Assembly (NCBI RefSeq): GCF_000471645.3
Contig: NZ_AWGA01000054.1
Coordinates: forward strand, 1 to 37,254
Length of the DNA: 37,254 nucleotides
Direction: 5' to 3'
From: Candidatus Schmidhempelia bombi str. Bimp
GTDB lineage: Bacteria > Pseudomonadota > Gammaproteobacteria > Enterobacterales > Orbaceae
In this document: in pieces, positions 28,814-37,254 of the stretch
Numbering within the stretch: the stretch's first letter is position 1
How the letters are laid out: every line of letters starts with the position of its first letter
The notes under the pieces: generated by a model
What the model saw: only the letters and a program-made list of their open reading frames with translations
What the model was told of the DNA's origin: nothing
The model's database searches: none
Position numbers and translations under genes: made by a program

Positions 28814-28842
28814 AACATATGAGCCATATTTTAGCATATGTT
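28814..28842. promoter_or_regulatory. Inverted repeat upstream of the sorC-type gene (putative operator)
   Basis: AACATATG (28814-28821) and CATATGTT (28835-28842) are exact inverted repeats with 13 bp between them. Centre-to-centre spacing is 21 bp, two helical turns. It lies about 93-121 bp upstream of the regulator's start. Part of one arm with its flank (GCTCATATG) recurs upstream of talB at 27288-27296. The rest of 28722-29044 holds no gene. Confidence 0.4.
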
Positions 28843-28974
28843 CACATTATTATCTTGATCCTATCCGAAAAGTAAAAATATATTGAAATGTGTTAGATTA
28901 ATGGGTCCTTACGCTATAATCTAAGCAATTTGTGACCAAATCAGCCACCATCTATAATAAATGGTTCTTATCAT

Positions 28975-29009
28975 GAAAAAACGATAGTGCCAGAATCGTC
29001 ACTATCGTT
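28975..29009 (-). terminator. Rho-independent terminator of ppa
   Basis: The stem AACGATAGTG/CACTATCGTT (28980-28989 with 29000-29009), read on the minus strand, is followed by a T6 run. It starts 35 bp after the ppa stop. Confidence 0.85.
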
Positions 29010-29044
29010 AAATAAAAACATAATGATAACTAGCTTACCATTAA

Positions 29045-29572
29045 TTATTTTTTAGCTCTTTCAAAAGAGGCTTTAATTTCTTGACGCGCTGCTTCGGCAT
29101 TTTCCCAGCCTTCCACTTTCACCCATTTGCCTTTTTCTAAGTCTTTATAGTGTTCAAAGAAATGAGCGATTTGCGCTTTCAGTAATTCGGGTAAATCAGT
29201 CACATCTTGAATATGATCATATTCTTTGGTTAATTTAGAATGCGGCACCGCGACTAATTTTGCATCTTCGCCTGCTTCATCCGTCATTTTTAAGACACCA
29301 ACTGGACGGCAACGAATGACGGACCCTGGTTGTAATGGATAAGGTGTTGGAACTAATACATCAACAGGATCACCATCGAGTGATAACGTATGATTAATAT
29401 AGCCATAGTTACATGGATAAAACATCGCTGTAGACATAAAACGGTCAACAAAAAGTGAACCCGATTCTTTGTCTACTTCGTATTTAATTGGATCGGCGTT
29501 GGCCGGAATCTCGATAATCACATAAATATCATCTGGTAATGCTTTACCAGCGGGAACTTGATTTAACCCCAT
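29045..29572 (-). CDS. ppa: Inorganic pyrophosphatase
   Basis: A 175-residue soluble family I pyrophosphatase (E. coli 176) that hydrolyses pyrophosphate to drive biosynthetic reactions. The signature DGDPVDVLV (residues 66-74) supplies metal-binding Asp66 and Asp71, with further acidic ligands in [21 protein letters not shown] is the conserved active-site strand. The start ATG has GAGGAAA upstream. It lies 110 bp downstream of darP on the same strand and ends in its own terminator. Confidence 0.97.
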   Translation of the reverse strand: MGLNQVPAGKALPDDIYVIIEIPANADPIKYEVDKESGSLFVDRFMSTAMFYPCNYGYINHTLSLDGDPVDVLVPTPYPLQPGSVIRCRPVGVLKMTDEAGEDAKLVAVPHSKLTKEYDHIQDVTDLPELLKAQIAHFFEHYKDLEKGKWVKVEGWENAEAARQEIKASFERAKK

Positions 29573-29682
29573 GTTATTTTCCTCGTTAGATTAATTAATT
29601 TGCCGTCTTATAATTAAGATAAAAGCCTATAGACGATCATAATAGCGCATTATCTGTAAAATTTGAGCAACTATTATAAAGA

Positions 29683-30231
29683 TTATTGCGTATCACTCAA
29701 TTGTTTTAAATATTGAAAAATTTGTTTCGCTGCTTTGGCTGGTTTATTAGATTGTTGCTCTTTTTTAGCGGCTCTAGCAAGCGTGCGTAACTGTTGACGA
29801 TCAGCTTCGGGATAAAGTGAGATAATCGTTTCAGCCTCACCGGTTATTATTAATTCATCTCTTAATTGCTCTAATTTATGAAATAAAGCTACCTGCTGAT
29901 TGTGCTTATTGTTCAATTTATCTAACGCATCGGTAATAGGATCTATGTCTCGACTTCGTAATAATTTACCAATCCATTGGATCTGGCGACGGTAGCCCTC
30001 TTTTTTTATTCTTTGTGCAAGTTCAATCGAATACAACAAATCATCATCAAGTGGAATTTTATCCAACTCAGTTTTACTAAGTTTAACTAGCGCTATGCCA
30101 AGCTTTTTCAACGCTTCAGCATCACGTTTAATTTCACTTTTGCTGACCCAAATGATTTCGTCATCCTCATCGTCAACCGTTTCAGGTGCAAGTGATTGAT
30201 TTTGCCAAAGTTCATCATGTTGTTTATTCAT
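29683..30231 (-). CDS. darP: Ribosome-associated protein DarP (YjgA, DUF615)
   Basis: A 182-residue protein matching E. coli DarP/YjgA (183 aa) from MNKQ onward: [57 protein letters not shown] and ARQIFQYL-like [11 protein letters not shown]. DarP associates with 50S precursors and promotes late assembly of the peptidyl-transferase centre. I start it at ATG 30231; the open frame extends a further 60 codons upstream, but that part is a low-complexity hydrophobic run with no family match. It is divergent from pmbA, as in E. coli. Confidence 0.94.
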   Translation of the reverse strand: MNKQHDELWQNQSLAPETVDDEDDEIIWVSKSEIKRDAEALKKLGIALVKLSKTELDKIPLDDDLLYSIELAQRIKKEGYRRQIQWIGKLLRSRDIDPITDALDKLNNKHNQQVALFHKLEQLRDELIITGEAETIISLYPEADRQQLRTLARAAKKEQQSNKPAKAAKQIFQYLKQLSDTQ

Positions 30232-30643
30232 AGTGGGTCCAATTGATAAAGTAGTAAAAATAAATAGTATTAAATGTATATCAATACGATTCACCTTCAT
30301 GATTATTATGATGAAGTGAATATCGACGATATTACGATCGGCAGTTATTGTAATATAAAACGAGCCGAATAGAAAACCAACGCGCAGTACCGCAGCGATT
30401 ATCCTTATCAACGCTTAATTATGACTAAACAAACTTATTGGATCACCTATTAATAAACTATCCTATAATATTTTTGGTACTGATACTTAAACAAAGCAGA
30501 TTAGTCTGATCAAACACGATACTTGCTTTGGATTAATGTTCAATTGAAGTAAAAGCAGTCAATATAGATAAATACAGTAATCGTAGTGTATAGCGTGCTA
30601 TAATCAACCAGTTAAAAAAGACGTGAGTAGAAAGAACCGAAAT
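30232..30643. promoter_or_regulatory. darP/pmbA divergent intergenic region, with pmbA extended -10
   Basis: On the plus strand, TGCTATAAT at 30596-30604 is an extended -10 (TGn plus TATAAT), predicting a pmbA transcript that starts near 30611 with a leader of about 33 nt. The -35 is weak, as usual for extended -10 promoters. The darP promoter must lie in the left part on the minus strand. No gene is seen. Confidence 0.5.
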
Positions 30644-31984
30644 ATGAATAAAATTAAACAAGATGTGATACAGCAAACAGAACGCTTATCAGAGGCGGTG
30701 GAATATGCATTAAAGGAATCAATGCAGGGTGCTGAGGCGGCTGAAGTGGCGATCAATCAGTCTACTGGCATTAATATCAGTACCTTAAATGGTAAGACAG
30801 AAAATATCGAATTTAATAACGATGGTGCTTTAGCCATTACCGTTTATCGCCAACAACGTGTAGGTAGTGCGTCAACACATGATCTATCACCAACAGCGAT
30901 CAAACAGACGGTTAAAGCAGCATTAGATATTATGCAATATACCAGTCAAGATCCCTATTCTGGGATAGGTGATAAAGCTCTGATGGCATTTAATGCTCCT
31001 GATTTAGATCTTTTCTATCCCGATACGTTAAATGTCGATGAGGCGATGGCGAAGGCTTTAGTTGCCGAAAGAACCGCACTATCCCATCGACAAATTACGG
31101 GAAGTGATGGTTGCTATTATAGTAGTCATTATGGTATTCATGTTTATGGTAATAGCCATGGTATGCTAGAAAATTATTGCGCAAGCCGTTATTCGCTTTC
31201 TTGTTCGGTAATTGGTGAACACAATGGCGAAATGGAACGAAACTATGCCTATACTACGGCGCGTGATAGCCGTGATTTATTGTCACCGGAATGGGTAGGC
31301 GAACAAGCGGCGGCGCGGACTATCGCCCGCTTAGGATCAAGACAAATCAAAACGCAGCAAGTACCCGTATTATTTAGCGCTGAAATCGCAAGCAGTTTAT
31401 TTGGACATTTAGCGAGTGCAATTAGTGGTGGCGCAATTTATCGTGAATCCACGTTTTTATTAGATGCTATTGGCAAAACCATCTTTCCCAGCTGGCTGAC
31501 TATAAATGAAGATCCGCATAGATTAAAAGGTTTGGGATCCGCCCCATTTGATAGTGAAGGTACACGAACCATAAAACAACCTATTATTGATGCTGGGCAG
31601 TTGCAAACCTATTTACTTAGCAATTATTCGGCGCGTAAATTAGGTTTACACAGTACGGGTCATGCTGGCGGTATCCACAATTGGATGGTTTCATCTAATG
31701 GTGGCAATTTAAATGCAATGATCAAACAAATGGATAAAGGCTTATTAGTCACTTCATTAATGGGGCAAGGTGTTAATATTATTACTGGTGATTACTCTCG
31801 AGGTGCATCTGGTTTTTGGATTGAAAATGGAGAAATCCAATTCCCTGTTAGTCAAATTACCATTGCGGGTAATCTAAAACAGATGTTTACTAATATTATA
31901 GCGATTGGCAATGATATTGAGACAAGAAAAGCCATTCAAACCGGCTCGATTTTAGTTGATAATATGAGCGTTGCTGGGGCGTAA
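30644..31984 (+). CDS. pmbA: Metalloprotease PmbA (TldE)
   Basis: A 446-residue partner of TldD. The TldD/TldE protease matures microcin B17 and cleaves unfolded or modified peptides in E. coli. Conserved segments: [19 protein letters not shown] (~40-58), [32 protein letters not shown] and [18 protein letters not shown]. As in other TldE proteins, the zinc motif HExxxH of TldD is absent. I choose ATG 30644 (MNKIKQDV) over GTG 30623 because it fits the family N-terminus. No tldD lies in this window. The gene is divergent from darP, and 110 bp separate it from the SulP gene. Confidence 0.94.
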   Translation: MNKIKQDVIQQTERLSEAVEYALKESMQGAEAAEVAINQSTGINISTLNGKTENIEFNNDGALAITVYRQQRVGSASTHDLSPTAIKQTVKAALDIMQYTSQDPYSGIGDKALMAFNAPDLDLFYPDTLNVDEAMAKALVAERTALSHRQITGSDGCYYSSHYGIHVYGNSHGMLENYCASRYSLSCSVIGEHNGEMERNYAYTTARDSRDLLSPEWVGEQAAARTIARLGSRQIKTQQVPVLFSAEIASSLFGHLASAISGGAIYRESTFLLDAIGKTIFPSWLTINEDPHRLKGLGSAPFDSEGTRTIKQPIIDAGQLQTYLLSNYSARKLGLHSTGHAGGIHNWMVSSNGGNLNAMIKQMDKGLLVTSLMGQGVNIITGDYSRGASGFWIENGEIQFPVSQITIAGNLKQMFTNIIAIGNDIETRKAIQTGSILVDNMSVAGA

Positions 31985-32094
31985 TCGGATAAAGAATTAA
32001 CGGTAACGTGATTAAGTTTCTATATCGTTTTCATTATAATAGGCTTAGGCGTAATCATAATAGATAGTTCAATTGTGGAAAGGATAAAGTACAG

Positions 32095-33816
32095 ATGGAA
32101 TATAAAAATTATCGGCTAATTGGGTACCTTTTGCGTTTTATGCCAGGATTAAGTAGCTTATTTGATTATAAACGAAAATTTTTCCCAGCGGATTTACGTG
32201 CTGGTTTATCTGTGGCGGCCGTCTCGTTACCTGTGTCGATCGCTTACGCGCAACTGACTGGCGTTGGGGCGATTGCTGGCTTATATTCCAGTATTTTACC
32301 TTTAATAATTTATGCTCTGTTTGGCTCATCAAGACAACTTATTGTTGGACCTGATACGGCAACCTGTGCTGTTATTGCCGCCGTCGTTGCCCCATTAGCG
32401 ATGGGTGATCCGATATTACGTTGGCAATTAGTGATAATTACAACTTTATTGATTGGTGGCTGGTGTATTGTTGCTGCCCGATTACATTTGGGGGCCTTGG
32501 CTGATTTATTGTCAAGGCCGATACTAATGGGATTACTTAACGGTATTTCCATTACGATTATTATCGATCAATGTGCTAAAGTGACGGGCTTTAAATACCA
32601 AACGATGGAATTTATCGAGCGCGTCTACACCTTACCTAGCTATATCACCAAAATACACATCCCGACGTTACTGGTTTCACTCGCTACCTTAGCGATATTA
32701 ATTGGTCTTAAAAAGACAAAACCACGTTGGCCTGCACCATTAATCGCCGTTATTATTATCACCTTTTTTTCTTGGGTATTTAACTTTGAACAATTTCATA
32801 TTGCCATCATTGATACCATTTCTGCCGAAGGACTACCACTCTCATCATGGCTTAATTTTGATTTAGGTGCTGCACGTGAAATCGTCGTCCCCTCTATTAA
32901 CATTGCGATTATTAGTTTTGTCAGCATGATGATTACCGTACGTAGTTTTGCTGCTAAGAACAATTATGATACTGATGCTAATACCGAATTTTTAGCGTTA
33001 GGCTTAGCAAATATAGCCGCAGGTTTATCCCAAGGTTTTGTCGTCAGCGGTACCTCTTCAAGAACGGCGGTAAATGATGCAAATGGCGGCAAAACGCAAT
33101 TAGTTTCGATTATTGCCGCCATCCTTATTGGTTTAGTGGTCCTATTTTTATTAAAACCATTGGCTTACATTCCGATTTGTGTCTTAGGGATCATACTAAT
33201 TTACTCTTCATGGTTTTTAATTGATCTACGTTCTATTTTTCAGCTCTTTAATCGTGATCGAGATGCTTTTTATTTAAGTTTATCGACGCTAATCGCAGTA
33301 TTAGCTATTGGTATCATTCCTGGTATGGCGTTAGCCGTTTTATTGGGTTTATTCCTATTTTTGCGTAAAATATTTCGACCGACTGAACAGTTATTAGGTT
33401 TAGATGATAATGGGTTAATTCATACCCTTAGTCGTCATACCAAACCGATACCTAATGTTTTTATGTATCGATTTAATTCACCATTAACCTATTTTAATAT
33501 TGCATATTTTAAACGACGCATACTCACTTTAATTGATCAATCGCCTAAACATTGTAAATGGATCATTATTGATGCTATCCCAAGCTTTACTTATCCGGAT
33601 ATGAGTGTGTTAACAGGTATTGATGAACTGGTTCAATCACTAAAAGTCCGTGATTGTGTTTTAGTATTAGCGGGAAGACGCGGCACGTTACAACGTTGGT
33701 TTAATGATATGGACATTAATTTAGATAAAAATCATATTGAATTTACTAACGATCTCTATTTAGCAGTACGTATGGTACAAAGCAATGATCACGCAGCAGA
33801 GCTGGCAACAGAATAA
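32095..33816 (+). CDS. SulP/SLC26 family anion transporter with STAS domain
   Basis: A 573-residue protein. A membrane domain of about 10-14 spans (residues ~35-430) carries the SulP signature GLYSSILPLIIYALFGSS followed by VGPDTATCAVIAA (~63-97), and SGTSSRTAVND in the second inverted repeat. A cytoplasmic STAS domain covers ~450-560 (WIIIDAIPSFTYPDMSVLTG). Family members carry sulfate, bicarbonate or dicarboxylates. It is not a close match to E. coli DauA, so the substrate is left open. The start has AAAGGA 10 nt upstream. No operon partners. Confidence 0.92.
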   Translation: MEYKNYRLIGYLLRFMPGLSSLFDYKRKFFPADLRAGLSVAAVSLPVSIAYAQLTGVGAIAGLYSSILPLIIYALFGSSRQLIVGPDTATCAVIAAVVAPLAMGDPILRWQLVIITTLLIGGWCIVAARLHLGALADLLSRPILMGLLNGISITIIIDQCAKVTGFKYQTMEFIERVYTLPSYITKIHIPTLLVSLATLAILIGLKKTKPRWPAPLIAVIIITFFSWVFNFEQFHIAIIDTISAEGLPLSSWLNFDLGAAREIVVPSINIAIISFVSMMITVRSFAAKNNYDTDANTEFLALGLANIAAGLSQGFVVSGTSSRTAVNDANGGKTQLVSIIAAILIGLVVLFLLKPLAYIPICVLGIILIYSSWFLIDLRSIFQLFNRDRDAFYLSLSTLIAVLAIGIIPGMALAVLLGLFLFLRKIFRPTEQLLGLDDNGLIHTLSRHTKPIPNVFMYRFNSPLTYFNIAYFKRRILTLIDQSPKHCKWIIIDAIPSFTYPDMSVLTGIDELVQSLKVRDCVLVLAGRRGTLQRWFNDMDINLDKNHIEFTNDLYLAVRMVQSNDHAAELATE

Positions 33817-34292
33817 CTACATTGATATTAGACACCAAGAGTGATAAAGCGTAATTGATGACACTAAACTGATAAATTAAGCCTGTTTTTTGATTTAATG
33901 GTATTAACTATTAAATAAAGTTGTTATTGTTTTTAAATTGCGCTTAAGTGTTTAATCTGTAGTTTAGCTGCACGCGTTTAGGTGTTCAAATAACGTACGC
34001 ATTTAGAAAAATAATTTAAATGGAGATATCTACTTGCATCTAAATAGCTTAATGTTGGCAATAAATAATAGAAAGGGATAGGATAATGCCTTTATGCGCC
34101 TATGCTTATAAACAGGTAACACCAAGCCACTTACTAAAAAAATGGTTATTCGCAGTTCACGCAGTATGCTGATCAATGGTCATTCATCTATGTTTTTTAA
34201 ACATAGACGATAAAACACAATGCTGTTTACGATGATCCTATCGATTTATACTTTATTAATTAGCTTAAAAATGACAAGAAAAGAATTAAGCA
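33817..34292. other. Intergenic region between the SulP gene and the rplY promoter
   Basis: No gene is supported. A perfect 8-bp hairpin with loop TTT (CTATGTTT/AAACATAG, 34188-34206) lies inside and may end the SulP transcript, although it is 370 bp from its stop codon. A 28-codon frame at 34086-34172 has a GGA-rich upstream but no other support. Confidence 0.4.
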
Positions 34293-34321
34293 TTGCCTCT
34301 ATTACTATAAATCGTTATAAT
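34293..34321 (+). promoter_or_regulatory. sigma70 promoter of rplY
   Basis: TTGCCT (34293-34298) and TATAAT (34316-34321) are separated by 17 bp, the best -35/-10 pair I see in the window. It predicts a start near 34328 and a leader of about 98 nt. Confidence 0.72.
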
Positions 34322-34327
34322 CGCACT

Positions 34328-34425
34328 GCTTTTTAAGCAAATGTTGGAATTATGCCAATTGCTGGGTCGCCTGTAATTGGTTTTTCTATTTTAAATAGAA
34401 ACATATTTAAATAAAGAGACTTATC
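34328..34425 (+). promoter_or_regulatory. Structured 5' leader of rplY, candidate L25 autoregulatory element
   Basis: The leader contains a stem CCAATTGC (34355-34362) paired with GTAATTGG (34373-34380, with one G-U), closed inside by GG/CC around a small internal loop and apex, and followed by T5 (34381-34385). It therefore resembles a terminator or a small protein-binding hairpin with a mid-stem mismatch. L25 binds loop E of 5S rRNA, and rplY is known to be autogenously controlled in E. coli, so an L25 mimic site is a reasonable inference. I cannot align it to the E. coli leader here. Confidence 0.5.
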
Positions 34426-34710
34426 ATGTTTACAATTAATGCAAAAGTAAGAACTGATTTAGGTAAAGGTGCGAGCCGCCGCCTTCGTCATGCAAACCAT
34501 TTCCCTGCCATTATTTACGGTGGTAATGAAGCACCGGTTTCCATCGAATTAAATCACGATGAAGTATTCAATATGCAGGATAAAGCTGAATTTTATAGTG
34601 AAGTATTAACTATCGTTATCGATGGTAAAGAGACTAAAGTTAAAATTCAAGCGGTACAACGTCATCCATTTAAACCAAAATTAGTTCATATGGATTTCGT
34701 ACGCGCTTAA
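34426..34710 (+). CDS. rplY: 50S ribosomal protein L25 (bL25)
   Basis: A 94-residue single-domain L25, exactly the E. coli length. It binds loop E of 5S rRNA in the central protuberance. Recognisable segments are [28 protein letters not shown] and [19 protein letters not shown]. There is no CTC-type C-terminal extension. An AAAGAGA element precedes the ATG. The gene is monocistronic, with a strong promoter, a structured leader and its own terminator. Confidence 0.97.
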   Translation: MFTINAKVRTDLGKGASRRLRHANHFPAIIYGGNEAPVSIELNHDEVFNMQDKAEFYSEVLTIVIDGKETKVKIQAVQRHPFKPKLVHMDFVRA

Positions 34711-34730
34711 TCATATTGATAAGGCGTAAT

Positions 34731-34757
34731 AAGGCTACCCACAAGGTAGCCTTTTTT
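34731..34757 (+). terminator. Rho-independent terminator of rplY
   Basis: The stem AAGGCTACC/GGTAGCCTT (34731-34739 with 34745-34753) with loop CACAA is followed by a T-run, 20 bp after the rplY stop. Confidence 0.92.
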
Positions 34758-35046
34758 ATTTTACGATTAAACCCTTTCTTTTTTATTATTACTATTTTTG
34801 TGACATAATCATCAATATAGAAACATTTAACCAATAAATGTCACTTAATATAATGTTCCATTAAATATAGGCTGAATGTCTTTAGGCTTTTATAAAAATC
34901 ATAGCTATGACTCAATATATCTATATTGATATAAAATATTATTTACTAGCTATCGTTTTAATATTCATTATTTATTGGATCTTTTTATATAAATAACGAT
35001 AATTAATGATAAATTAAAAAAATATATTGTTCTCAGGAGAAGTTTC
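34758..35046 (+). promoter_or_regulatory. AT-rich zwf upstream region
   Basis: No gene. Many TATAAT-like hexamers occur here, so the zwf promoter cannot be placed with confidence. The end carries AGGAG, the zwf ribosome site. Confidence 0.35.
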
Positions 35047-36519
35047 ATGTCAAAAGATAATGCATTAGCACCCACATGCGAATTAGTCATCTTTGGTGCT
35101 AAAGGGGATCTAACCCGTCGCAAATTATTGCCCTCACTTTATCAATTAGAAAAATATGGACTTCTTGCACCAGAAACAAAAATATTAGGTGTTGGCCGTG
35201 CTGATTGGGATAAGACTGCTTATCAAGAAATTGCCAAAGAAGCATTAACCAACTTTATGAAAGAACCTATTGATAACACTGTTTGGCATAATTTTAGCAA
35301 ACGTCTTGATTTTCATAATTTGGATGTGAATGATGTCGATGCTTTCCATCGCTTAAGTCAACGATTAAATAAAAACTGTCCCGCTATCTTCTATTTCGCT
35401 ATGCACCCAAGTACCTTTGAAACAATTTGTCATGGGTTAGCTGAAGCGGGATTAAATTGTAAAAAAAATCGTATTGTTATGGAGAAGCCACTAGGTACTG
35501 ATCTTAAATCCTCACAAGAGATTAATGATGCCGTCGCGCAATATTTCCAAGAATCACAAGTTTACCGTATTGATCACTATTTAGGTAAAGAGACGATACT
35601 CAATCTCCTATCATTGCGTTTTGCTAACGCCTTATTTACTCACCAATGGGATAATAATGCCATTGATCACGTTCAAATTACTGTCGCTGAAGAAGTAGGC
35701 ATTGAAGGACGTTGGAGCTATTTTGATAAAGCGGGACAAATGCGTGATATGGTTCAAAATCATCTATTACAGATTTTGACTATGGTTGCGATGGCGCCGC
35801 CTGCTGATTTAAGTGATGAGAGCATTCGCAGCGAAAAAATCAAAGTACTTAAAGCACTACGCCCGATTGACGCAACCAATGTACAACAAATGACGGTACG
35901 AGGACAGTACACCTCTGGATTTATACACGGCGATAAAGTATTAGGGTACTTAGACGAAGAAGGGGCAAATCCACAAAGTGACACCGAAACCTTTGTTGCA
36001 ATTCGTGTTGATATTGATGATTGGCGCTGGTCTGGTGTACCTTTTTATTTAAGAACGGGTAAACGATTACCAGTTAAGACAACAGAGGTTGTGGTTTATT
36101 TCAAACGCCCTACCGTTAATTTATTTGCTGAACGCTATCCCGAATTACCACCTAATAAATTGACAATTCGTTTACAACCGAACGAAGGGATTGATATTGA
36201 TATTTTAAATAAAGTACCGGGTCTAGAAAGTCAGTATCATTTACAAAATACTAAATTGGATCTCAATTTTAATAACGTTTTTCAGCAACCGATAGCTGAT
36301 GCTTACGAACGTTTGTTATTAGAAGTGATGCGTGGTAAACAAGCATTATTTGTGCACCGTGATGAAGTCGAAGCCGCTTGGAAGTGGGTAGATTCGATTA
36401 TTAATGCTTGGGATATAGATAATGATGCGCCAAAACCGTATCAAGCTGGTACTTGGGGTCCCGAATCAGCAGTATCACTCATTACTAAAGATGGGCGTTC
36501 ATGGAGTGATTTTGAATAA
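35047..36519 (+). CDS. zwf: Glucose-6-phosphate 1-dehydrogenase
   Basis: A 490-residue enzyme (E. coli 491) that oxidises glucose 6-phosphate to 6-phosphogluconolactone with NADP+, the entry to the oxidative pentose phosphate branch. The dinucleotide motif GAKGDL is at 17-22, EKPLG at 146-150, and the substrate/catalytic signature RIDHYLGKE with catalytic His at 174-182. The start has AGGAG 7 nt upstream. It forms an operon with pgl, which starts 10-13 bp after the zwf stop. Confidence 0.97.
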   Translation: MSKDNALAPTCELVIFGAKGDLTRRKLLPSLYQLEKYGLLAPETKILGVGRADWDKTAYQEIAKEALTNFMKEPIDNTVWHNFSKRLDFHNLDVNDVDAFHRLSQRLNKNCPAIFYFAMHPSTFETICHGLAEAGLNCKKNRIVMEKPLGTDLKSSQEINDAVAQYFQESQVYRIDHYLGKETILNLLSLRFANALFTHQWDNNAIDHVQITVAEEVGIEGRWSYFDKAGQMRDMVQNHLLQILTMVAMAPPADLSDESIRSEKIKVLKALRPIDATNVQQMTVRGQYTSGFIHGDKVLGYLDEEGANPQSDTETFVAIRVDIDDWRWSGVPFYLRTGKRLPVKTTEVVVYFKRPTVNLFAERYPELPPNKLTIRLQPNEGIDIDILNKVPGLESQYHLQNTKLDLNFNNVFQQPIADAYERLLLEVMRGKQALFVHRDEVEAAWKWVDSIINAWDIDNDAPKPYQAGTWGPESAVSLITKDGRSWSDFE

Positions 36520-36532
36520 AAGGAGATAAATG

Positions 36533-37231
36533 ATGTACCAATTACATGAGTATGATTCAGCAACGACGCTTAATAATGCTTTAGCGACTGAAATTAGCAA
36601 ACAGCTAAAAGAAGCCATTGCTAAACAAGGTAAAGCAACATTAGCTGTTTCTGGTGGACACACCCCTATTGCGTTATTTAATTTATTAAGTCAAGCTACA
36701 TTAGACTGGTCGAAAGTTTATATTACATTAGTTGACGATCGCTGGGTTGATAAACACCATGAAGCAAGTAATGAGCGGTTAGTTAACACTCATTTACTGC
36801 AAAACCAAGCTCAATCCGCCCATTTTATTAGTTTAAAGGCGGATACAACCAAACCATCAGAAGGACTTGCAGAGGTTCAAGCTCGCTTAGAACAAAACTT
36901 ACCGATGCCTATCGATGTACTAATCTTAGGCATGGGTGATGATGGACATACCGCTTCACTCTTTCCGCATGCTAAAAATTTAGCGGCAGGCTTAGATATG
37001 CATTCAGAAAAACTAGTTATTGATATGCAACCACTCACTGCACCGCATGAACGCATTACATTAACCTTACCTGTGATTCTTGCTAGTCGTCATCTTTACC
37101 TACATTTAGTTGGTGAGACCAAAAAAGAAGTGCTACATCAAGCGACACAAGGTCAAGATATCAATGAGATGCCAATCCGAGCAGTACTTCAACAGGATAA
37201 AAACCCACTGCAAATCTATTGGGCAAAATAG
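36533..37231 (+). CDS. pgl: 6-phosphogluconolactonase (DevB type)
   Basis: A 232-residue enzyme that hydrolyses 6-phosphogluconolactone to 6-phosphogluconate. It belongs to the NagB/DevB fold family, not the beta-propeller Pgl of E. coli. Signatures: LAVSGGHTPIALFNLL (~37-52), VTLVDDRWV-like ITLVDDRWVDKHHEASNERL, and GMGDDGHTASLFPHA. Two ATG codons in tandem precede the frame. ATG 36533 is 7 nt from AGGAG (36521-36525) and is preferred over 36530, which is only 4 nt away. It is co-transcribed with zwf. The next gene is outside the window. Confidence 0.94.
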   Translation: MYQLHEYDSATTLNNALATEISKQLKEAIAKQGKATLAVSGGHTPIALFNLLSQATLDWSKVYITLVDDRWVDKHHEASNERLVNTHLLQNQAQSAHFISLKADTTKPSEGLAEVQARLEQNLPMPIDVLILGMGDDGHTASLFPHAKNLAAGLDMHSEKLVIDMQPLTAPHERITLTLPVILASRHLYLHLVGETKKEVLHQATQGQDINEMPIRAVLQQDKNPLQIYWAK

Positions 37232-37254
37232 ACCTAATGCCATTGTCTCCGCCA

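Noticed and set aside
30232-30411. 60-codon N-terminal extension of darP
   Set aside because: DarP homologues start at the MNKQ position. The extension is a hydrophobic, isoleucine-rich run over the divergent promoter region.
34086-34172. 28-codon frame (MPLCAYAYKQ...) upstream of rplY
   Set aside because: Only a weak purine-rich upstream and no other support; too short to judge.
1-37254. CRISPR array, tRNA or rRNA genes
   Set aside because: No regularly spaced repeats, cloverleaf-type T-loop signatures or rRNA segments were seen on either strand by eye.

Overview
The window is AT-rich DNA from a gammaproteobacterium. Its housekeeping proteins (Dxs, AdhP, transketolase, TamA, PmbA, DarP, Hpt, L25) resemble those of Enterobacterales closely, but intergenic regions are long and very AT-rich. 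This fits an Orbaceae-type insect-gut symbiont such as Gilliamella. That placement is inference from protein similarity and base composition; no rRNA gene is present to settle it.

Layout. (1) 1-5728, minus strand: a type VI secretion (T6SS) cargo cassette, read as vgrG, then a large effector with a C-terminal YwqJ-type deaminase domain, then a partial YwqK/MORN-like gene that is probably the immunity gene. The last overlaps the effector by 8 bp and runs off the window. (2) 5729-7011: gene-free DNA with a decayed IS3-family orfA, separating the cassette from core genes. (3) 7012-10580, minus strand: xseB-ispA-dxs-zapA followed by the 6S RNA gene ssrS. (4) 11466-17785, plus strand: hpt, then the tamA-tamB outer-membrane assembly pair. 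(5) 17990-24112, plus strand: a DUF305 periplasmic protein, an AGCS sodium/amino-acid symporter, adhP and an MFS transporter, spaced by long non-coding stretches and hairpins. (6) 24189-28721, minus strand: a SorC-family regulator, talB and tkt (non-oxidative pentose phosphate branch). (7) 29045-33816: ppa and darP on the minus strand, with pmbA and a SulP transporter divergent from them. (8) 34293-37231, plus strand: rplY with a structured leader, then zwf-pgl (oxidative pentose phosphate branch).

How the genes work together. Zwf and Pgl make 6-phosphogluconate and NADPH, and transaldolase and transketolase interconvert the sugar phosphates. Two of the transketolase/transaldolase-pathway sugars, glyceraldehyde 3-phosphate (with pyruvate, for Dxs) and its downstream isoprenoids (IspA), connect loosely to region 3. 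The SorC protein is the obvious candidate regulator of talB/tkt. TamA and TamB form the translocation and assembly module spanning the envelope.

The most novel item is the T6SS cassette. It combines a VgrG with a C-terminal extension, an effector with an uncharacterised N-terminal half and predicted membrane segments, and a YwqJ-type deaminase beside a YwqK-like gene. That toxin/antitoxin pairing is known from Bacillus LXG loci but here sits in a Gram-negative T6SS context. Other items worth checking are the rplY leader, the inverted repeat over the 6S promoter, palindromes around the sorC and talB genes, and a G7 tract inside the effector.
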